This document shows positions 8,019 to 17,451 of a stretch of 64,000 nucleotides of DNA, one piece after another; the first letter of the stretch is position 1; every line of letters begins with the position of its first letter. The notes below the pieces were generated by a model. It ran no database searches, was not told the origin of the DNA, and saw only the letters and a list, made by a program, of their open reading frames with translations. The DNA is from Pseudoneobacillus rhizosphaerae (GTDB lineage: Bacteria > Bacillota > Bacilli > Bacillales > Cytobacillaceae). The translations under genes were made by a program, and so were the position numbers. The stretch covers positions 57,776-121,775 of the forward strand of contig NZ_CAKJTG010000004.1 of the NCBI RefSeq assembly GCF_917563885.1, in the 5' to 3' direction.

Positions 8019-9356
8019 TTACCCAACCATTCGATTTTCATCGGTTGAAGATGCATTCTTTATAAACCAAGAGGAAAGTAGTGCTAATATACTTCCATAA
8101 AAGCCATAGACAAACAATCGGTGAATTCCCTCCATATTATCGGATCCACTTATTAGTAACGCACCCATTATCGTTACTCCTATGACAGTACCTATGCTTC
8201 GGCAAAACATAAAGAACGAAGTGGAAATCCCCTTTTCATGCGGACCAACAAGCTGTTGTACTCCAATCACTCCGACAGTCGATAATAAACCAAAGGCCAT
8301 TCCTTGGACAATCATGACCGCAAATACATACCAAAATCCATGACTTTCATTTAATAACATTAAGAAAACCCCTGATATGAACAACAAGATATTTCCACTG
8401 ATGATCAATTTTCGATAACCATATTTCAAGATCCATTTTCCAGCCGGAACCGACATACTCATCCATCCAAGAGCCTGGCTAAGTAAGGCCAATCCGCTGA
8501 CGAATAACGAAAGCCCAGCTACATTTTGTAAGAAAAGCGGGATAAAGCTTGAAGTACCAAATAGTGCAACATTCCCTAAAAATCCGTTTAAATTCATCCA
8601 TGTAATGGTTTTATGTTTAAACATAGATAAAGGGATAATGGGTGATGTCTGTTTTTTCTCATAAAAGTAAAAACCAACAAGTACTACTATCCCTATGAGA
8701 AGGTACATCCATCTATTCTGCTCCACAATGGTTACCATAAGCAGTAGAGTGACCCCTGCACCAAAAAGAATGGATCCTAAATAATCGACACTAGCCTTTT
8801 TAGGCTGATACTTTTCTTTGTATGGTATAAGTGTTAATAAAGCAATTATACAAATAGGCAGATTTACATAGAAAATCCATCTCCATGTCATGTATTCAAC
8901 GAAGAATGCACCTAGTAAAGGGGCAAGGATTGCTGATAATCCCCACATTCCTGTTAATAAAGCTTGGATTTTTCCTCTCTTCTCGATTGAAAAAAGATCG
9001 CCTGCTATAATCGCAGGAAATGGCATCATAAATCCTGCCCCCATCCCTTGAATGGCACGGAAAAGGACTAATTGAATCATATTGTCTGCAGTCCCACAAA
9101 GCATTGAACCAATAAGGAAGACGACAATTCCAGAGGCAAACACTCTTTTTCTACCAAATAAATCGGATAATCTGCCCGCTACTGGTGCAAGAATCGTACT
9201 TGCAATCATATAAGAAGCAAAGGACCAAGCATACAACTCAATTCTTCCTAGCTCACCAGCAATAATCGGCATCGTCGTGTTCATAATCGTTGTATCCATC
9301 GATGCGACTAGCATCGCCAGGACTATACTTATCATTACTGAAGTTCTACTATTCAT
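8019..9356 (-). CDS. MFS transporter, DHA2 (EmrB/QacA-like) drug:H+ antiporter
   Basis: 445 residues with about 13-14 hydrophobic segments. The TM1 motif L-V-A-S-M-D-T-T-I-M-N-T-T-M-P typical of 14-TM DHA2 exporters is present, as is the cytoplasmic loop motif A G-R-L-S-D-L-F-G-R-K-R. It should export a small hydrophobic or toxic compound using the proton gradient. I take ATG 9356 as start (GGGGGTTAG upstream); an in-frame TTG at 9383 lacks a binding site. A promoter and a possible Fur box lie upstream (9390-9444), hinting at iron-responsive expression and perhaps siderophore or chelate export. Confidence 0.82.
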   Translation of the reverse strand: MNSRTSVMISIVLAMLVASMDTTIMNTTMPIIAGELGRIELYAWSFASYMIASTILAPVAGRLSDLFGRKRVFASGIVVFLIGSMLCGTADNMIQLVLFRAIQGMGAGFMMPFPAIIAGDLFSIEKRGKIQALLTGMWGLSAILAPLLGAFFVEYMTWRWIFYVNLPICIIALLTLIPYKEKYQPKKASVDYLGSILFGAGVTLLLMVTIVEQNRWMYLLIGIVVLVGFYFYEKKQTSPIIPLSMFKHKTITWMNLNGFLGNVALFGTSSFIPLFLQNVAGLSLFVSGLALLSQALGWMSMSVPAGKWILKYGYRKLIISGNILLFISGVFLMLLNESHGFWYVFAVMIVQGMAFGLLSTVGVIGVQQLVGPHEKGISTSFFMFCRSIGTVIGVTIMGALLISGSDNMEGIHRLFVYGFYGSILALLSSWFIKNASSTDENRMVG

Positions 9357-9389
9357 ATGTACTAACCCCCATGTTCTATCCAAGGTATT

Positions 9390-9444
9390 ATTTTACTTTA
9401 TTTAGACCTGCCTTGTCACGAAGGGGATTATGATTATCATTTTA
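9390..9444 (-). promoter_or_regulatory. Promoter of the DHA2 exporter with a possible Fur box
   Basis: On the minus strand GTGACA (9419-9414) and TAAAAT (9395-9390) are spaced by 18 bases. Immediately upstream, 9426-9444 reads GATTATGATTATCATTTTA on the plus strand, 15 of 19 matches to the classical Fur box GATAATGATAATCATTATC. It overlaps the stop codon of the M20 peptidase gene. Confidence 0.4.
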
Positions 9445-10827
9445 ATCTAATGCTCCAGGAAATCCTTGTAGCATATAAGCCATATGAACAATCCCATCTT
9501 CAAAGTCTTGCAGTCTAATGGATTCATTTGGCGCATGTGCCTTTGAGCCAACCCAACCAACACCTGTACTGACAATGGGAAGCTTGAGCTTTTCACCAAA
9601 TTCGAACATAGGACCTGTACCTGCAGAGTTAGGGGCTAAAATCCCTTCCTTTCCATATACTTGCGTAGCAGTGTCCATTACATGTGAAATAAATGGGTGG
9701 CTAAAATCAGAACGATACGCCTTTTGTCCATTTACCATCGTGACCTTGATATCATGGAATCCATGTTTTTCTAAATGGTTTTGGATACATTCAAGAATAT
9801 GATTTGGGTCTTGTCCAGGAACTAAACGACAATCCATTTTCGCCTTTGCACTTTTAGGCAGGACTGTTTTTGCCCCTTCCCCTGTATAGCCGCTAACGAA
9901 ACCACAAATCGTCATGGTTGGTTGTAAGACCATTGCTGTTCTTGGGTCTTCACCTTTTGCGGACGTAATTAATGGCCTTTTTAAGCCATATAAGTTTGTA
10001 ACTGCTTCTTCACTAAAAGGTAAAGCCTGAACTGCCTTCTTTACTTCATCTGATGGCTCCTCAATTCCATCAAAGAATCCCTCGACTATTATTTCATTTT
10101 GTTGATTTTTCATAGTCGCAAGTGCTTGAACTAATCTCCATGCAGCATTATCTACATATGCCCCGACAGAAGAATGCATATCAATATCTGCTCCAAAACA
10201 GGTAAACTCCAAGTACGCCATTCCTTTTATACCTGCTACCATACTTATTCGATCTTGTTCATCCTTACCGCCAAATTCCCATATACAGGCATCAGCTAGG
10301 AATCGATCCCGATATTTTTCAAGATATGGTGCAAGATTAGGGCTACCTATTTCTTCTTCCCCTTCTATGAGAAATTTAATGTTACAAGGTAATCCCCCTT
10401 GAAGATTCTGCAGTATTTTTATCGCAGTTAATCTGGCTACTAAATCCCCTTTATTATCGGCTACTCCTCTAGCAAAAAGCTTTCCGTCTCTAACGGTAGA
10501 CTCAAAGGGCTCTGATTCCCATTCGTCAAGTGGATCTGGTGGCTGAACATCATAATGGTTATAAAAGAGTAATGTTTTTGTAGCATCACCATTACTTCCC
10601 GCTGGAAAAAATCCATAGATAACAGGATTTCCACCTAAATCATCCAAAATCTCAGCTTCGCCATCTGCATCCTCTATCATTTTTACAACAAATTCAACCG
10701 TTTCGGGAATTGCCATATTCTGTGCTGAAACAGTAGGAAATTTGAGATATTGCTTTAATACATCTAATGCAGTTGGAACTAATTCATTTGCTTCATGTTT
10801 TAGCGAATTTAAATTAACCTGATTCAT
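9442..10827 (-). CDS. M20-family metallopeptidase (dipeptidase)
   Basis: 461 residues, full length for the dipeptidase branch of M20. Metal and catalytic motifs appear in order: F-Y-N-H-Y-D-V-Q-P-P (His and following Asp), G-V-A-D-N-K-G-D (bridging Asp), E-G-E-E-E-I-G-S (general base Glu and ligand), and a late H-A-P-N-E-S-I. It is expected to be a cytoplasmic di-zinc enzyme that cleaves dipeptides or acylated amino acids. AAGGGAG precedes the ATG. The gene is monocistronic, and in this window it joins PepF, the oligopeptide importer and the iminopeptidase in a peptide-utilisation theme. Confidence 0.88.
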   Translation of the reverse strand: MNQVNLNSLKHEANELVPTALDVLKQYLKFPTVSAQNMAIPETVEFVVKMIEDADGEAEILDDLGGNPVIYGFFPAGSNGDATKTLLFYNHYDVQPPDPLDEWESEPFESTVRDGKLFARGVADNKGDLVARLTAIKILQNLQGGLPCNIKFLIEGEEEIGSPNLAPYLEKYRDRFLADACIWEFGGKDEQDRISMVAGIKGMAYLEFTCFGADIDMHSSVGAYVDNAAWRLVQALATMKNQQNEIIVEGFFDGIEEPSDEVKKAVQALPFSEEAVTNLYGLKRPLITSAKGEDPRTAMVLQPTMTICGFVSGYTGEGAKTVLPKSAKAKMDCRLVPGQDPNHILECIQNHLEKHGFHDIKVTMVNGQKAYRSDFSHPFISHVMDTATQVYGKEGILAPNSAGTGPMFEFGEKLKLPIVSTGVGWVGSKAHAPNESIRLQDFEDGIVHMAYMLQGFPGALD

Positions 10828-10996
10828 ATTAAATCTCCCTTCTATCCTGTTTATTAGTATTTCGATAGACGAATTAGTATTCCTCTATTTTTGAGAATAA
10901 TCAGTAAATTATTATTTAACTTACATGCAAATAGGACAAATTAAAAAAGGCAAAAGCTCGTTTGAACTTCCGCCCCTTTTAATTAGACTTTTATAT

Positions 10997-11485
10997 TTAA
11001 TAGGTACTAAAAATATGAAGTAATGCCATTAAAAAAAATACAAAAGCTGTCAGGATATGCGACTTTCTCCGTGTCCCACTTGCCTTTTTACTTCTTAGAT
11101 AGCCTGCTATTAATGTGAAAATTAAGCCAATTGCGGCTAGTAAACCTGTAAGTAATTTCGGTTTCGTTAAGTCAAAGGGAATACTAAAAACGATGAAGAT
11201 AATATGTAGGATGATTAAGCTTGCTGCCGATATGGCAATGGGTACGTGTACCTTCATAACCTTTCTTGAAATTTTGGCTAAGGTTAATTTCACTTTTCGC
11301 TTTTTCGATTTTCTAATGATGAGAAAAATAAAGTACATATTAAGATTTAATAATATCAGGATGACCGCAAATTGAGAAAATACAGTGGCGAATTGTAGGA
11401 AAAGACCATCGGTTTGATGAAGTAAACTCCAAGCCACCATTCCGACAATAATCATTAAATTAACAAAAAGCCAAATGGCAACCAA
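10997..11485 (-). CDS. Four-helix membrane protein of unknown function
   Basis: 162 residues if started at TTG 11485, which has AGGAGGTG 5 bases upstream. The longer frame reaches back into the preceding gene. Four hydrophobic segments are visible (about residues 3-22, 29-55, 75-100 and 108-160, the last possibly two helices). A very basic cytoplasmic loop contains R-K-S-K-K-R-K-V-K. Histidines in M-K-V-H-V-P, I-L-H-I-I and A-L-L-H-I lie within helices and could bind haem or metal, as in small cytochrome-b-like proteins, but that is only a guess. It follows an 85-residue gene by 11 bases and is probably translated from the same transcript. Confidence 0.7.
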   Translation of the reverse strand: MVAIWLFVNLMIIVGMVAWSLLHQTDGLFLQFATVFSQFAVILILLNLNMYFIFLIIRKSKKRKVKLTLAKISRKVMKVHVPIAISAASLIILHIIFIVFSIPFDLTKPKLLTGLLAAIGLIFTLIAGYLRSKKASGTRRKSHILTAFVFFLMALLHIFSTY

Positions 11486-11496
11486 TTTTACACCTC

Positions 11497-11754
11497 CTAA
11501 GGAAAGTAGATTTCGATAACAGATACATCCCACTCTACGACATAAAAATTCGGAAATTGACTATCCTTCCTTATTTTAAAGTGAGCTGGTAGATCAATTT
11601 GCCTAAGAGGCTTACATTCCTTCATAAATAGTATCGAGTTGTTATCCGTTTGGATTTTATCAAAATGAAAACCACATCTGTTCACCAATTCATCATCATG
11701 ATATTCATTAATAATTGTTTGCCTTTCCTTATATTTTACTAGCCTATTTAACAT
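11497..11754 (-). CDS. Hypothetical protein (85 aa)
   Basis: An 85-residue soluble, fairly acidic protein with no motif I recognise. The ATG at 11754 is preceded by GGTGGAG at suitable distance, and the stop leaves 11 bases before the next gene's TTG start, which supports a two-gene operon. The sequence has mixed strand-forming segments (F-H-F-D-K-I-Q and Y-V-V-E-W-D-V-S-V-I-E-I-Y) and no membrane segment. Function unknown. Confidence 0.65.
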   Translation of the reverse strand: MLNRLVKYKERQTIINEYHDDELVNRCGFHFDKIQTDNNSILFMKECKPLRQIDLPAHFKIRKDSQFPNFYVVEWDVSVIEIYFP

Positions 11755-11838
11755 TTAGTCTCCACCTTCATTTATATTTACACTTTAAATATAGCTCGAA
11801 TGTTAAATGCAAGAAGTGAAGTATATTATAGTTTAGGT

Positions 11839-11864
11839 TTTAAGAATGTTCTTCCATTCTTAAA
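11839..11864. promoter_or_regulatory. Inverted repeat between divergent genes, possible operator
   Basis: TTTAAGAATG and CATTCTTAAA are perfect 10-bp arms separated by TTCTTC. The site lies between the divergently transcribed 85-aa gene and the lipoprotein gene, about 115 bases before the lipoprotein start. No T-run follows, so an operator is likelier than a terminator. Confidence 0.4.
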
Positions 11865-11980
11865 GTGACTTTTTTACTAAAACCAGTAAGGTGGAAGGAT
11901 TTTTACATTTATGTTAAACATTTGCGAATACTATTGAAGATATCGTTTTCAAATTTTCTTTGAAGAAAGGAAAAACGCAT

Positions 11981-12742
11981 ATGTCTAAAATTCACTATAT
12001 CATATTGGCCTTAACCATTCTTTTAGTCACTGCATGTAATCAGAATCAGAAGGATCTTCAGGAAGTCCAGTATAGGAATTTAAGAAATACAAGCAATACT
12101 AATACAAACTTTGAAAATATGACTTACGATACAAACCAAGACCCTATTACAGAACCATACACTGAAAACACTAACGAAACTCCCATTCAAAATGATTCAT
12201 TACAAACCGATGATGATGTTTCAGATCAAGAAAAAATCAGTCAGGCAGAAATCGATTTAAACTCACCAGCCCAGGAAGCCTTTCCTCTTTTCATGACTGA
12301 TTTCCAACAAAGATGGAATGCTATTTCGGATGAACAAACTGGTGACTTGTATATTCATCATTTTCGGCAACTGACTAATGCAAGGCATTTTCAGTCTTCT
12401 CTAACAGAACAGCTTATAATAGAAGTCCTTACACAGGATAATAAACAAATTAACAAGATAAGTATCATTAGTACGAGCAAGACCAAGGGTGAGATTCTTC
12501 AAATGCTAACAAGTTGGTGGCAAGTTTTATTAATCACAAATCCTCAATCTGAGGTCCATGAAATAGACACGATCTTTTCGGAAATTGGGATTGGTCCAAA
12601 TTCCAATTTTGAAGATTTACAAACTGTGTCTTTTACCTTCGGAGGGCTTCAGTATAAGGTAACTCCTTCCCAAACTGGTATTTTATTTGAGGCCATTTAT
12701 CCAAATTTATCGAAGAACCCATCTCTACAAGGGGGGACTTAA
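11981..12742 (+). CDS. Putative lipoprotein of unknown function
   Basis: 253 residues from the ATG at 11981 (AAAGGAAAAACGCAT upstream). An N-terminal lipoprotein signal ends in L-L-V-T-A-C, so the mature protein should be tethered to the outer face of the membrane by Cys ~19. Residues ~20-90 are low-complexity, rich in N, T, D, Q and E, like a linker. The remaining ~160 residues are a compact domain of alternating strands and helices that I cannot assign. The next gene, a surface-anchored GH18 enzyme, starts 1 base after the stop, so the two are surely co-translated and may act together on the cell wall. Confidence 0.75.
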   Translation: MSKIHYIILALTILLVTACNQNQKDLQEVQYRNLRNTSNTNTNFENMTYDTNQDPITEPYTENTNETPIQNDSLQTDDDVSDQEKISQAEIDLNSPAQEAFPLFMTDFQQRWNAISDEQTGDLYIHHFRQLTNARHFQSSLTEQLIIEVLTQDNKQINKISIISTSKTKGEILQMLTSWWQVLLITNPQSEVHEIDTIFSEIGIGPNSNFEDLQTVSFTFGGLQYKVTPSQTGILFEAIYPNLSKNPSLQGGT

Positions 12743-12743
12743 T

Positions 12744-14360
12744 ATGAATAAGTTCATTTTAATCCTCATATTTTTGACTACTTTACTCTTACCAATGAAG
12801 GATTTAAAAGCTGAAGAAGCGATGTTTAATATGTCTTACATCTATTTTGGAAGCCCGAATACTTATGTTGCACAGGTTGATAAAACCAAAGGCAGTTTAA
12901 AGGTGGTTTCTCCTAATTATTTTGATGTAAATGAACAAGGTGAATTGGAGGTCACTTGGAAATTACAATCTTCCTTTGTTAATGAAATGCATCGACGCGG
13001 GATTAAGGTTGTCCCATTTTTAGCTAACCATTGGAATTTAACAGCTGGAATTAATGGATTAAAGAATCGTGATAAGCTTGCTAAGGATATTGCCAAAGCA
13101 ATCGACCAATATAATTTAGATGGTGTAAATGTAGATATTGAAGGACTTGGTCATAGCTACCGAAATGATCATAATGAATTGCTTCGCTTGCTTCGCTTGT
13201 ATATACCAAAACAAAAACAGGTTTCCGTTTCAGTTGCTGCTAATCCAAGCAATTACCAAAAAGGCTGGCATGGGTTTTATGATTATAAAACATTGTCAGA
13301 TCACTCTGATTATCTGATGATAATGGCTTATGATGAAAGCTGGGAATCTCCTGATAGCCCCATTGGACCTGTTGCAAGTCTATCGTTTTCAGAACGTTCC
13401 ATTCTATATGCTATCAATCAAGGTGTTCCAAAGAGTAAAATCGTTTATGGTTTACCCTTTTATGGTCGGCTTTGGAAGCTGGATGGGCCAACGACCGAAG
13501 GTATAAATATAACGGGAAGAGGACTTTCTAGTACGAGGATTGAGCCTCTCTTAAATAAATTCAACGGAAAATCTTTCTTTGATGAAAAATCACAAACACC
13601 GTATGCCAAATTCACTATTCCTAAAAATCAGTATGATTTTGTTGGATCATTAAAGATTACAGAAGGTGAATACATAGTTTGGTATGAAAATGAACGTTCA
13701 ATTAAAACAAAATTACGACTTCCAAAAAAACACAACATAAAAGGTACTGGTTCTTGGGCTCTTTATCATGAAACTGCAGATACTTGGGACTATTATACCT
13801 TATGGTTAAATAACAGGTTTTTTGCGGATGTACCAAACGGTTTTTGGGCGGAGGAAGACATTCTCCATGTGTCATCAAAAGGTTGGATGAACGGAACTAC
13901 GAATACAAAATTCTTACCTGGTGGCTCATTGACTAGGGCACAAGCAGCGTTAATTTTAGTTAGAGCATTAGGTTACGAGTCGATGAATCCAAAGGAGTAT
14001 GTTTTTAAGGATACAATAAGACATAATGCTCGAAAAGAAATTGAAATAGCAAGAGAACTTGGTATGATTAAAGGTGTTAGTAGGACTGACTATAATCCAA
14101 ATTCTCCTGTAACACGAGCACAATTAGCCACTATGCTTTCCAACATTTTTAAATATGCGCCAAATGAAAATGAACCAAATCCGTTTTCCGATGTTTCTCC
14201 ACTTAACACTCATTTTGATGCGATTCAGGCAATGAGTCAACATGGATATATTACAGGACTAGAAGGGCGTTTTCGACCAGGTGATAACACATCAAGAGCC
14301 CAAATGGCTACAATGATGACGAGAATGTCCGAGGAATTTGAAGCATTGAAGGCACAATAG
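12744..14360 (+). CDS. Surface-anchored GH18 glycosidase with three SLH repeats
   Basis: 538 residues from ATG 12744 (AAGGGGGG upstream). A signal peptide covers about residues 1-23. A GH18 TIM-barrel follows, with D-G-V-N-V-D-I-E at 126-133, the chitinase-family active site whose final Glu is the acid/base, and M-A-Y-D-E further on. From ~365 to the end there are three S-layer-homology repeats (F-A-D-V-P-N-G-F-W-A; V-F-K-D-T...; F-S-D-V-S-P), each with an R-A-Q element (L-T-R-A-Q, V-T-R-A-Q, T-S-R-A-Q), which bind pyruvylated secondary wall polymer. The enzyme probably hydrolyses peptidoglycan glycan strands or chitin at the cell surface. It forms an operon with the upstream lipoprotein. Confidence 0.87.
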   Translation: MNKFILILIFLTTLLLPMKDLKAEEAMFNMSYIYFGSPNTYVAQVDKTKGSLKVVSPNYFDVNEQGELEVTWKLQSSFVNEMHRRGIKVVPFLANHWNLTAGINGLKNRDKLAKDIAKAIDQYNLDGVNVDIEGLGHSYRNDHNELLRLLRLYIPKQKQVSVSVAANPSNYQKGWHGFYDYKTLSDHSDYLMIMAYDESWESPDSPIGPVASLSFSERSILYAINQGVPKSKIVYGLPFYGRLWKLDGPTTEGINITGRGLSSTRIEPLLNKFNGKSFFDEKSQTPYAKFTIPKNQYDFVGSLKITEGEYIVWYENERSIKTKLRLPKKHNIKGTGSWALYHETADTWDYYTLWLNNRFFADVPNGFWAEEDILHVSSKGWMNGTTNTKFLPGGSLTRAQAALILVRALGYESMNPKEYVFKDTIRHNARKEIEIARELGMIKGVSRTDYNPNSPVTRAQLATMLSNIFKYAPNENEPNPFSDVSPLNTHFDAIQAMSQHGYITGLEGRFRPGDNTSRAQMATMMTRMSEEFEALKAQ

Positions 14361-14373
14361 CGCAATTCATCGA

Positions 14374-14421
14374 AATCAAATAAGGTCAGTTTTACCACTA
14401 TGGTAAACTGACCTCATTTGA
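14374..14421. terminator. Bidirectional terminator between convergent genes
   Basis: A long imperfect hairpin with outer arms ATCAAAT/ATTTGAT and inner arms AGGTCAGTTT/AAACTGACCT, bordered by A- and T-rich runs. It fills the gap between the GH18 gene and the converging MFS gene. Confidence 0.75.
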
Positions 14422-14422
14422 T

Positions 14423-15661
14423 TTATGTTTCAACTGTAGTTTGAACATCAAGCCTTGTTAATTCAACTCTTTTAAAAATAAAGATGCAGACGAGACCTCC
14501 GATAAATATGGCAGTTCCTCCAAGAAGCATAAGTGGTTGAATCGTTAGAAGCTCATGGAGCCAGCCTGTAAGCAGCATGGTTGTCACCATAAAACCCATA
14601 AATGTTGTGTTGATTGTCATCATCGTCCGACCTTGATAGGCATAATCAACCTTTGTTTGGAGAAGTGTGGACATTCCAATATTAAAGGCAATTTGACCTG
14701 CACAAAAAAAGATAATAAAACTTGATGTGATAAAGAAATTAGGATAGAAGACCGTGCCAGCTAATCCAATTCCCATAATAACCATTCCGTATGAGATTAA
14801 ACGGGTGTTAGAGAGTTTGCTTTTACCAATGATAAGCGAAAAAAGTAGCATTCCAGCCCCTTGAATAGCAATTAGCCACCCGTAAACTTCTTCACTTAGA
14901 CCAAGAAATTCTGTTATAACAAATACGGTTGAAACATTCACGATTCCAGCCCCTATTCCAAAAGGAATATTAGATATTAGCAATGACCTCACAATCGGAG
15001 TTCTCCAAGTAAACTGGAAGCCTTCTTTCATATCACCCCAAACGGAGCTAAATCCTTTTGTTACTTTTTTAATAGAAATATCTTCTTTACGGGGAACTCG
15101 AATTGTATGCACTAGCAAAGCAGAAATCACAAAGCAGAGGACATTAATAATCAGAGACCAAACTGGTCCTAGCCAAAAATAAATCGTAGTACCTAATCCT
15201 GACCCAATTATGAGCATCGTACTGATCGATAATTGACGTAGACTTGCTGCCATTTTCCGATCTTCTTCTGGGACGAATTGCATAACAAAAGCTGAACCTG
15301 GAGCTCGATAAAACAACGTCCCAATCGCACATAAAAAAGCACCGATATAGATTAAGACGATTGATTGAAAATAAAGCGCTAATACAAAGGTTAAAACTAA
15401 GAAAGCACGGGATAAATTGGAATAAATGATTGTTTTTTTTCGATCCCACCGATCGGCAAACACACCTACAAAAGTACCGAAGAGAAATATGGGAGCAAAT
15501 TCAAAGAACATTGTTGTTGAGACGGCAACTGAAGAGTGATTGGAAAGATCCAGCACCAAAAACATAAGAGTCATATTTCTTACCCAATCACCAAACTCTG
15601 AAAACCATGTGGATATCCAATAACGTAAAAACAAAGGATTTCCGCGGAGAAACTGTAACAT
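14423..15661 (-). CDS. MFS transporter (EntS / macrolide-efflux-like)
   Basis: 412 residues and about 12 hydrophobic segments. The N-terminus F-L-R-Y-W-I-S-T-W-F-S-E-F-G-D-W and the loop G-V-F-A-D-R-W-D-R-K-K-T match the MFS_3 group that includes enterobactin exporters and macrolide efflux proteins. It is predicted to be a proton-driven exporter with unknown substrate. The ATG at 15661 has GAGAGGGGT upstream. It is transcribed alone and terminates at the shared hairpin with the GH18 gene. Confidence 0.8.
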   Translation of the reverse strand: MLQFLRGNPLFLRYWISTWFSEFGDWVRNMTLMFLVLDLSNHSSVAVSTTMFFEFAPIFLFGTFVGVFADRWDRKKTIIYSNLSRAFLVLTFVLALYFQSIVLIYIGAFLCAIGTLFYRAPGSAFVMQFVPEEDRKMAASLRQLSISTMLIIGSGLGTTIYFWLGPVWSLIINVLCFVISALLVHTIRVPRKEDISIKKVTKGFSSVWGDMKEGFQFTWRTPIVRSLLISNIPFGIGAGIVNVSTVFVITEFLGLSEEVYGWLIAIQGAGMLLFSLIIGKSKLSNTRLISYGMVIMGIGLAGTVFYPNFFITSSFIIFFCAGQIAFNIGMSTLLQTKVDYAYQGRTMMTINTTFMGFMVTTMLLTGWLHELLTIQPLMLLGGTAIFIGGLVCIFIFKRVELTRLDVQTTVET

Positions 15662-15853
15662 GTAATACCCCTCTCTAACTACCTAAAAATTTTTCAGAGT
15701 TTACACCTAAGAAGCTTTATCTCTTTAGTTTAATTGGTTTTATGATTGAAAGCACGGAAAACTAAGATAAGGAGTATTAGAGATGTTCGACAATTTCCGC
15801 CATTCCCATTTCTACTTACTAGTTTTTTTAATCCCCTCTTCATCCTGTGAATA

Positions 15854-15887
15854 AAAAACACTGTCAGAGTTATCTAACAGTGTTTTA
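15854..15887 (-). terminator. Terminator of the SEC-C protein gene
   Basis: AAAACACTGT and ACAGTGTTTT form a perfect 10-bp stem. On the minus strand it is followed by TTATTC after a T-rich arm. It lies 55 bases past the stop codon at 15942. Confidence 0.65.
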
Positions 15888-15941
15888 GAATGTTTAGAAG
15901 TATTAAAAATAGGTCTTACATACTTACCGCAATCTGGTCTT

Positions 15942-17105
15942 TTATGCACCACAGCATTTCTTATATTTTTTCTCACTTCCACAAGGACAAGGGTCGTTAC
16001 GTCCCACCTTCTGTTGAATAGGTTCAGCAACAGATAAATGCCTATCAATCTCCATTTCAGCCGTAAACCTAGAATCTTTTTCATCGGCTATTTGTTTCCA
16101 TATTGGCAAATCATGATGATCGATGCCCATAATTTTATAAAATCCGTATGCGTTTTCTTCAGGCTCAATCATGAAAGATACAGGATCATTATTCATATAT
16201 TCTTCGATTTCAGGCTGCACATCTGCTGAAAGCTGGTGACAGAGTGCTTCAAAAACAAGGTCTTGTTCATCCTCAAACTCTACCTCGTGAAAGAGCTCTT
16301 TTAATACCTTCGTTGCAAAAGCTGTTTTCGTCCCACTTAAGACTGAAATAGCAAAAATGGAACTATCCGCTAGTTTAGCATAAGGGAGTACCATTTTCAC
16401 CACTTCATCACTTTGAAATGAAATTAAAGTATCCGCCACTTCCTCGAGTAAAATATCTTCATCCCGATCTAACAAGCTAACTAGTATCGGTATGTATTTC
16501 GGTAATTTTCTTAGGCGAATGGCATAAATGGCCATAATACCATAAAACCTAAAGTACGGCTCTTCCAATTGTTCTTGAAGGATAAGGTCGATTTCGGGTT
16601 CGTCCAAATAACCTTTTTTGATCAGTGTCTTTGCTAAAAACTTCGCCCTAACATATAAAGTATGATTAAAATTTCTCTCTGTTTCCAGCTTCGCTGTGAT
16701 TGAGCCGTACTCTTCCCAAATTTGCTCATCTTCCCCATTTAGTAACAACTGATAAAATTCCCATCCACTTTCCTCAATATAGGGTGCTAACTCTTTTTGA
16801 TACTCTAAAGCCATCTCTGGTTCAAGGTTGTCCAATAAACTTTTATATAAATGTAAATAAGATTTATCCGTCTCCTTCATCCCTTGAATCAATGTCTTTA
16901 CGGCCCCATGATTTAACGGAAGCTTATCTGTGTGCATCAAATTCATAAATTCTTTTTCTTTAGATTCTATTGCGTCCTTTAATAGCCGCTCTGTCCATTC
17001 TGCTGGAACGAACTGATGAATATCGTCTATTATATGTAAAACAAAATTTTGAATATGAACATCATCACTCACGAAATGAGTTTCAAGCCTATGTAAAAAA
17101 TCCAT
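15942..17105 (-). CDS. SEC-C metal-binding motif protein with helical repeat body
   Basis: 387 residues. The last ~22 form a SEC-C zinc motif, D-P-C-P-C-G-S followed by K-K-Y-K-K-C-C, as at the C-terminus of SecA, where it binds zinc and contacts SecB or ribosomes. The preceding ~340 residues are acidic and strongly helical, with HEAT-like repeats ([18 protein letters not shown]). The protein may be an adaptor that recognises nascent chains or other proteins, but no function is established for this arrangement that I know of. TTGGAGG lies upstream of the ATG at 17105. Confidence 0.75.
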   Translation of the reverse strand: MDFLHRLETHFVSDDVHIQNFVLHIIDDIHQFVPAEWTERLLKDAIESKEKEFMNLMHTDKLPLNHGAVKTLIQGMKETDKSYLHLYKSLLDNLEPEMALEYQKELAPYIEESGWEFYQLLLNGEDEQIWEEYGSITAKLETERNFNHTLYVRAKFLAKTLIKKGYLDEPEIDLILQEQLEEPYFRFYGIMAIYAIRLRKLPKYIPILVSLLDRDEDILLEEVADTLISFQSDEVVKMVLPYAKLADSSIFAISVLSGTKTAFATKVLKELFHEVEFEDEQDLVFEALCHQLSADVQPEIEEYMNNDPVSFMIEPEENAYGFYKIMGIDHHDLPIWKQIADEKDSRFTAEMEIDRHLSVAEPIQQKVGRNDPCPCGSEKKYKKCCGA

Positions 17106-17259
17106 AAAATGTTTTCCTCCAAATATGTCATCTTGCTCTTATTATAGACTTAGAATATCAAAAACTAATAATAAGTTCTCATTTTTTAATAATGCTGTAT
17201 TCTATCTGCGTTTTTTTATTTTTTAAAGTGGGTATTATAGAAAGAACTTTGTTAATAAA

Positions 17260-17420
17260 GGCTCTTTTCGTAAACATTGTTGCTAATGCATATAAAATAA
17301 CAAACAAAATCATAGATTAGCACAAAAAAACTTGAAACAATGACGAAAAGATGCCCCGAAGCCTTAATAAATACGGGTTTAAACTTAGTTCGAAAAGCAA
17401 CAATCTTTGCGAAAACAGCC
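17260..17420 (+). mobile_element. 161-bp MITE-like element, copy 1
   Basis: The 161-bp segment begins GGCTCTTTTCGTAAACATTG and ends with the near-inverse CAATCTTTGCGAAAACAGCC, giving terminal inverted repeats of about 24 bp (consensus GGCTSTTTTCGYAAASATTG). It has no open frame. An almost identical copy in the opposite orientation lies at 55076-55236. The 8 bases on either side here are TTAATAAA and TTTTTAAA (6/8 match). It lies 31 bp before the DUF62 gene start, so it probably supplies or disrupts part of that gene's upstream region. The rest of 17106-17259 shows nothing I can name. Confidence 0.8.
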
Positions 17421-17451
17421 TTTTTAAAAAACGAGAGGGGGAGTATATCCT

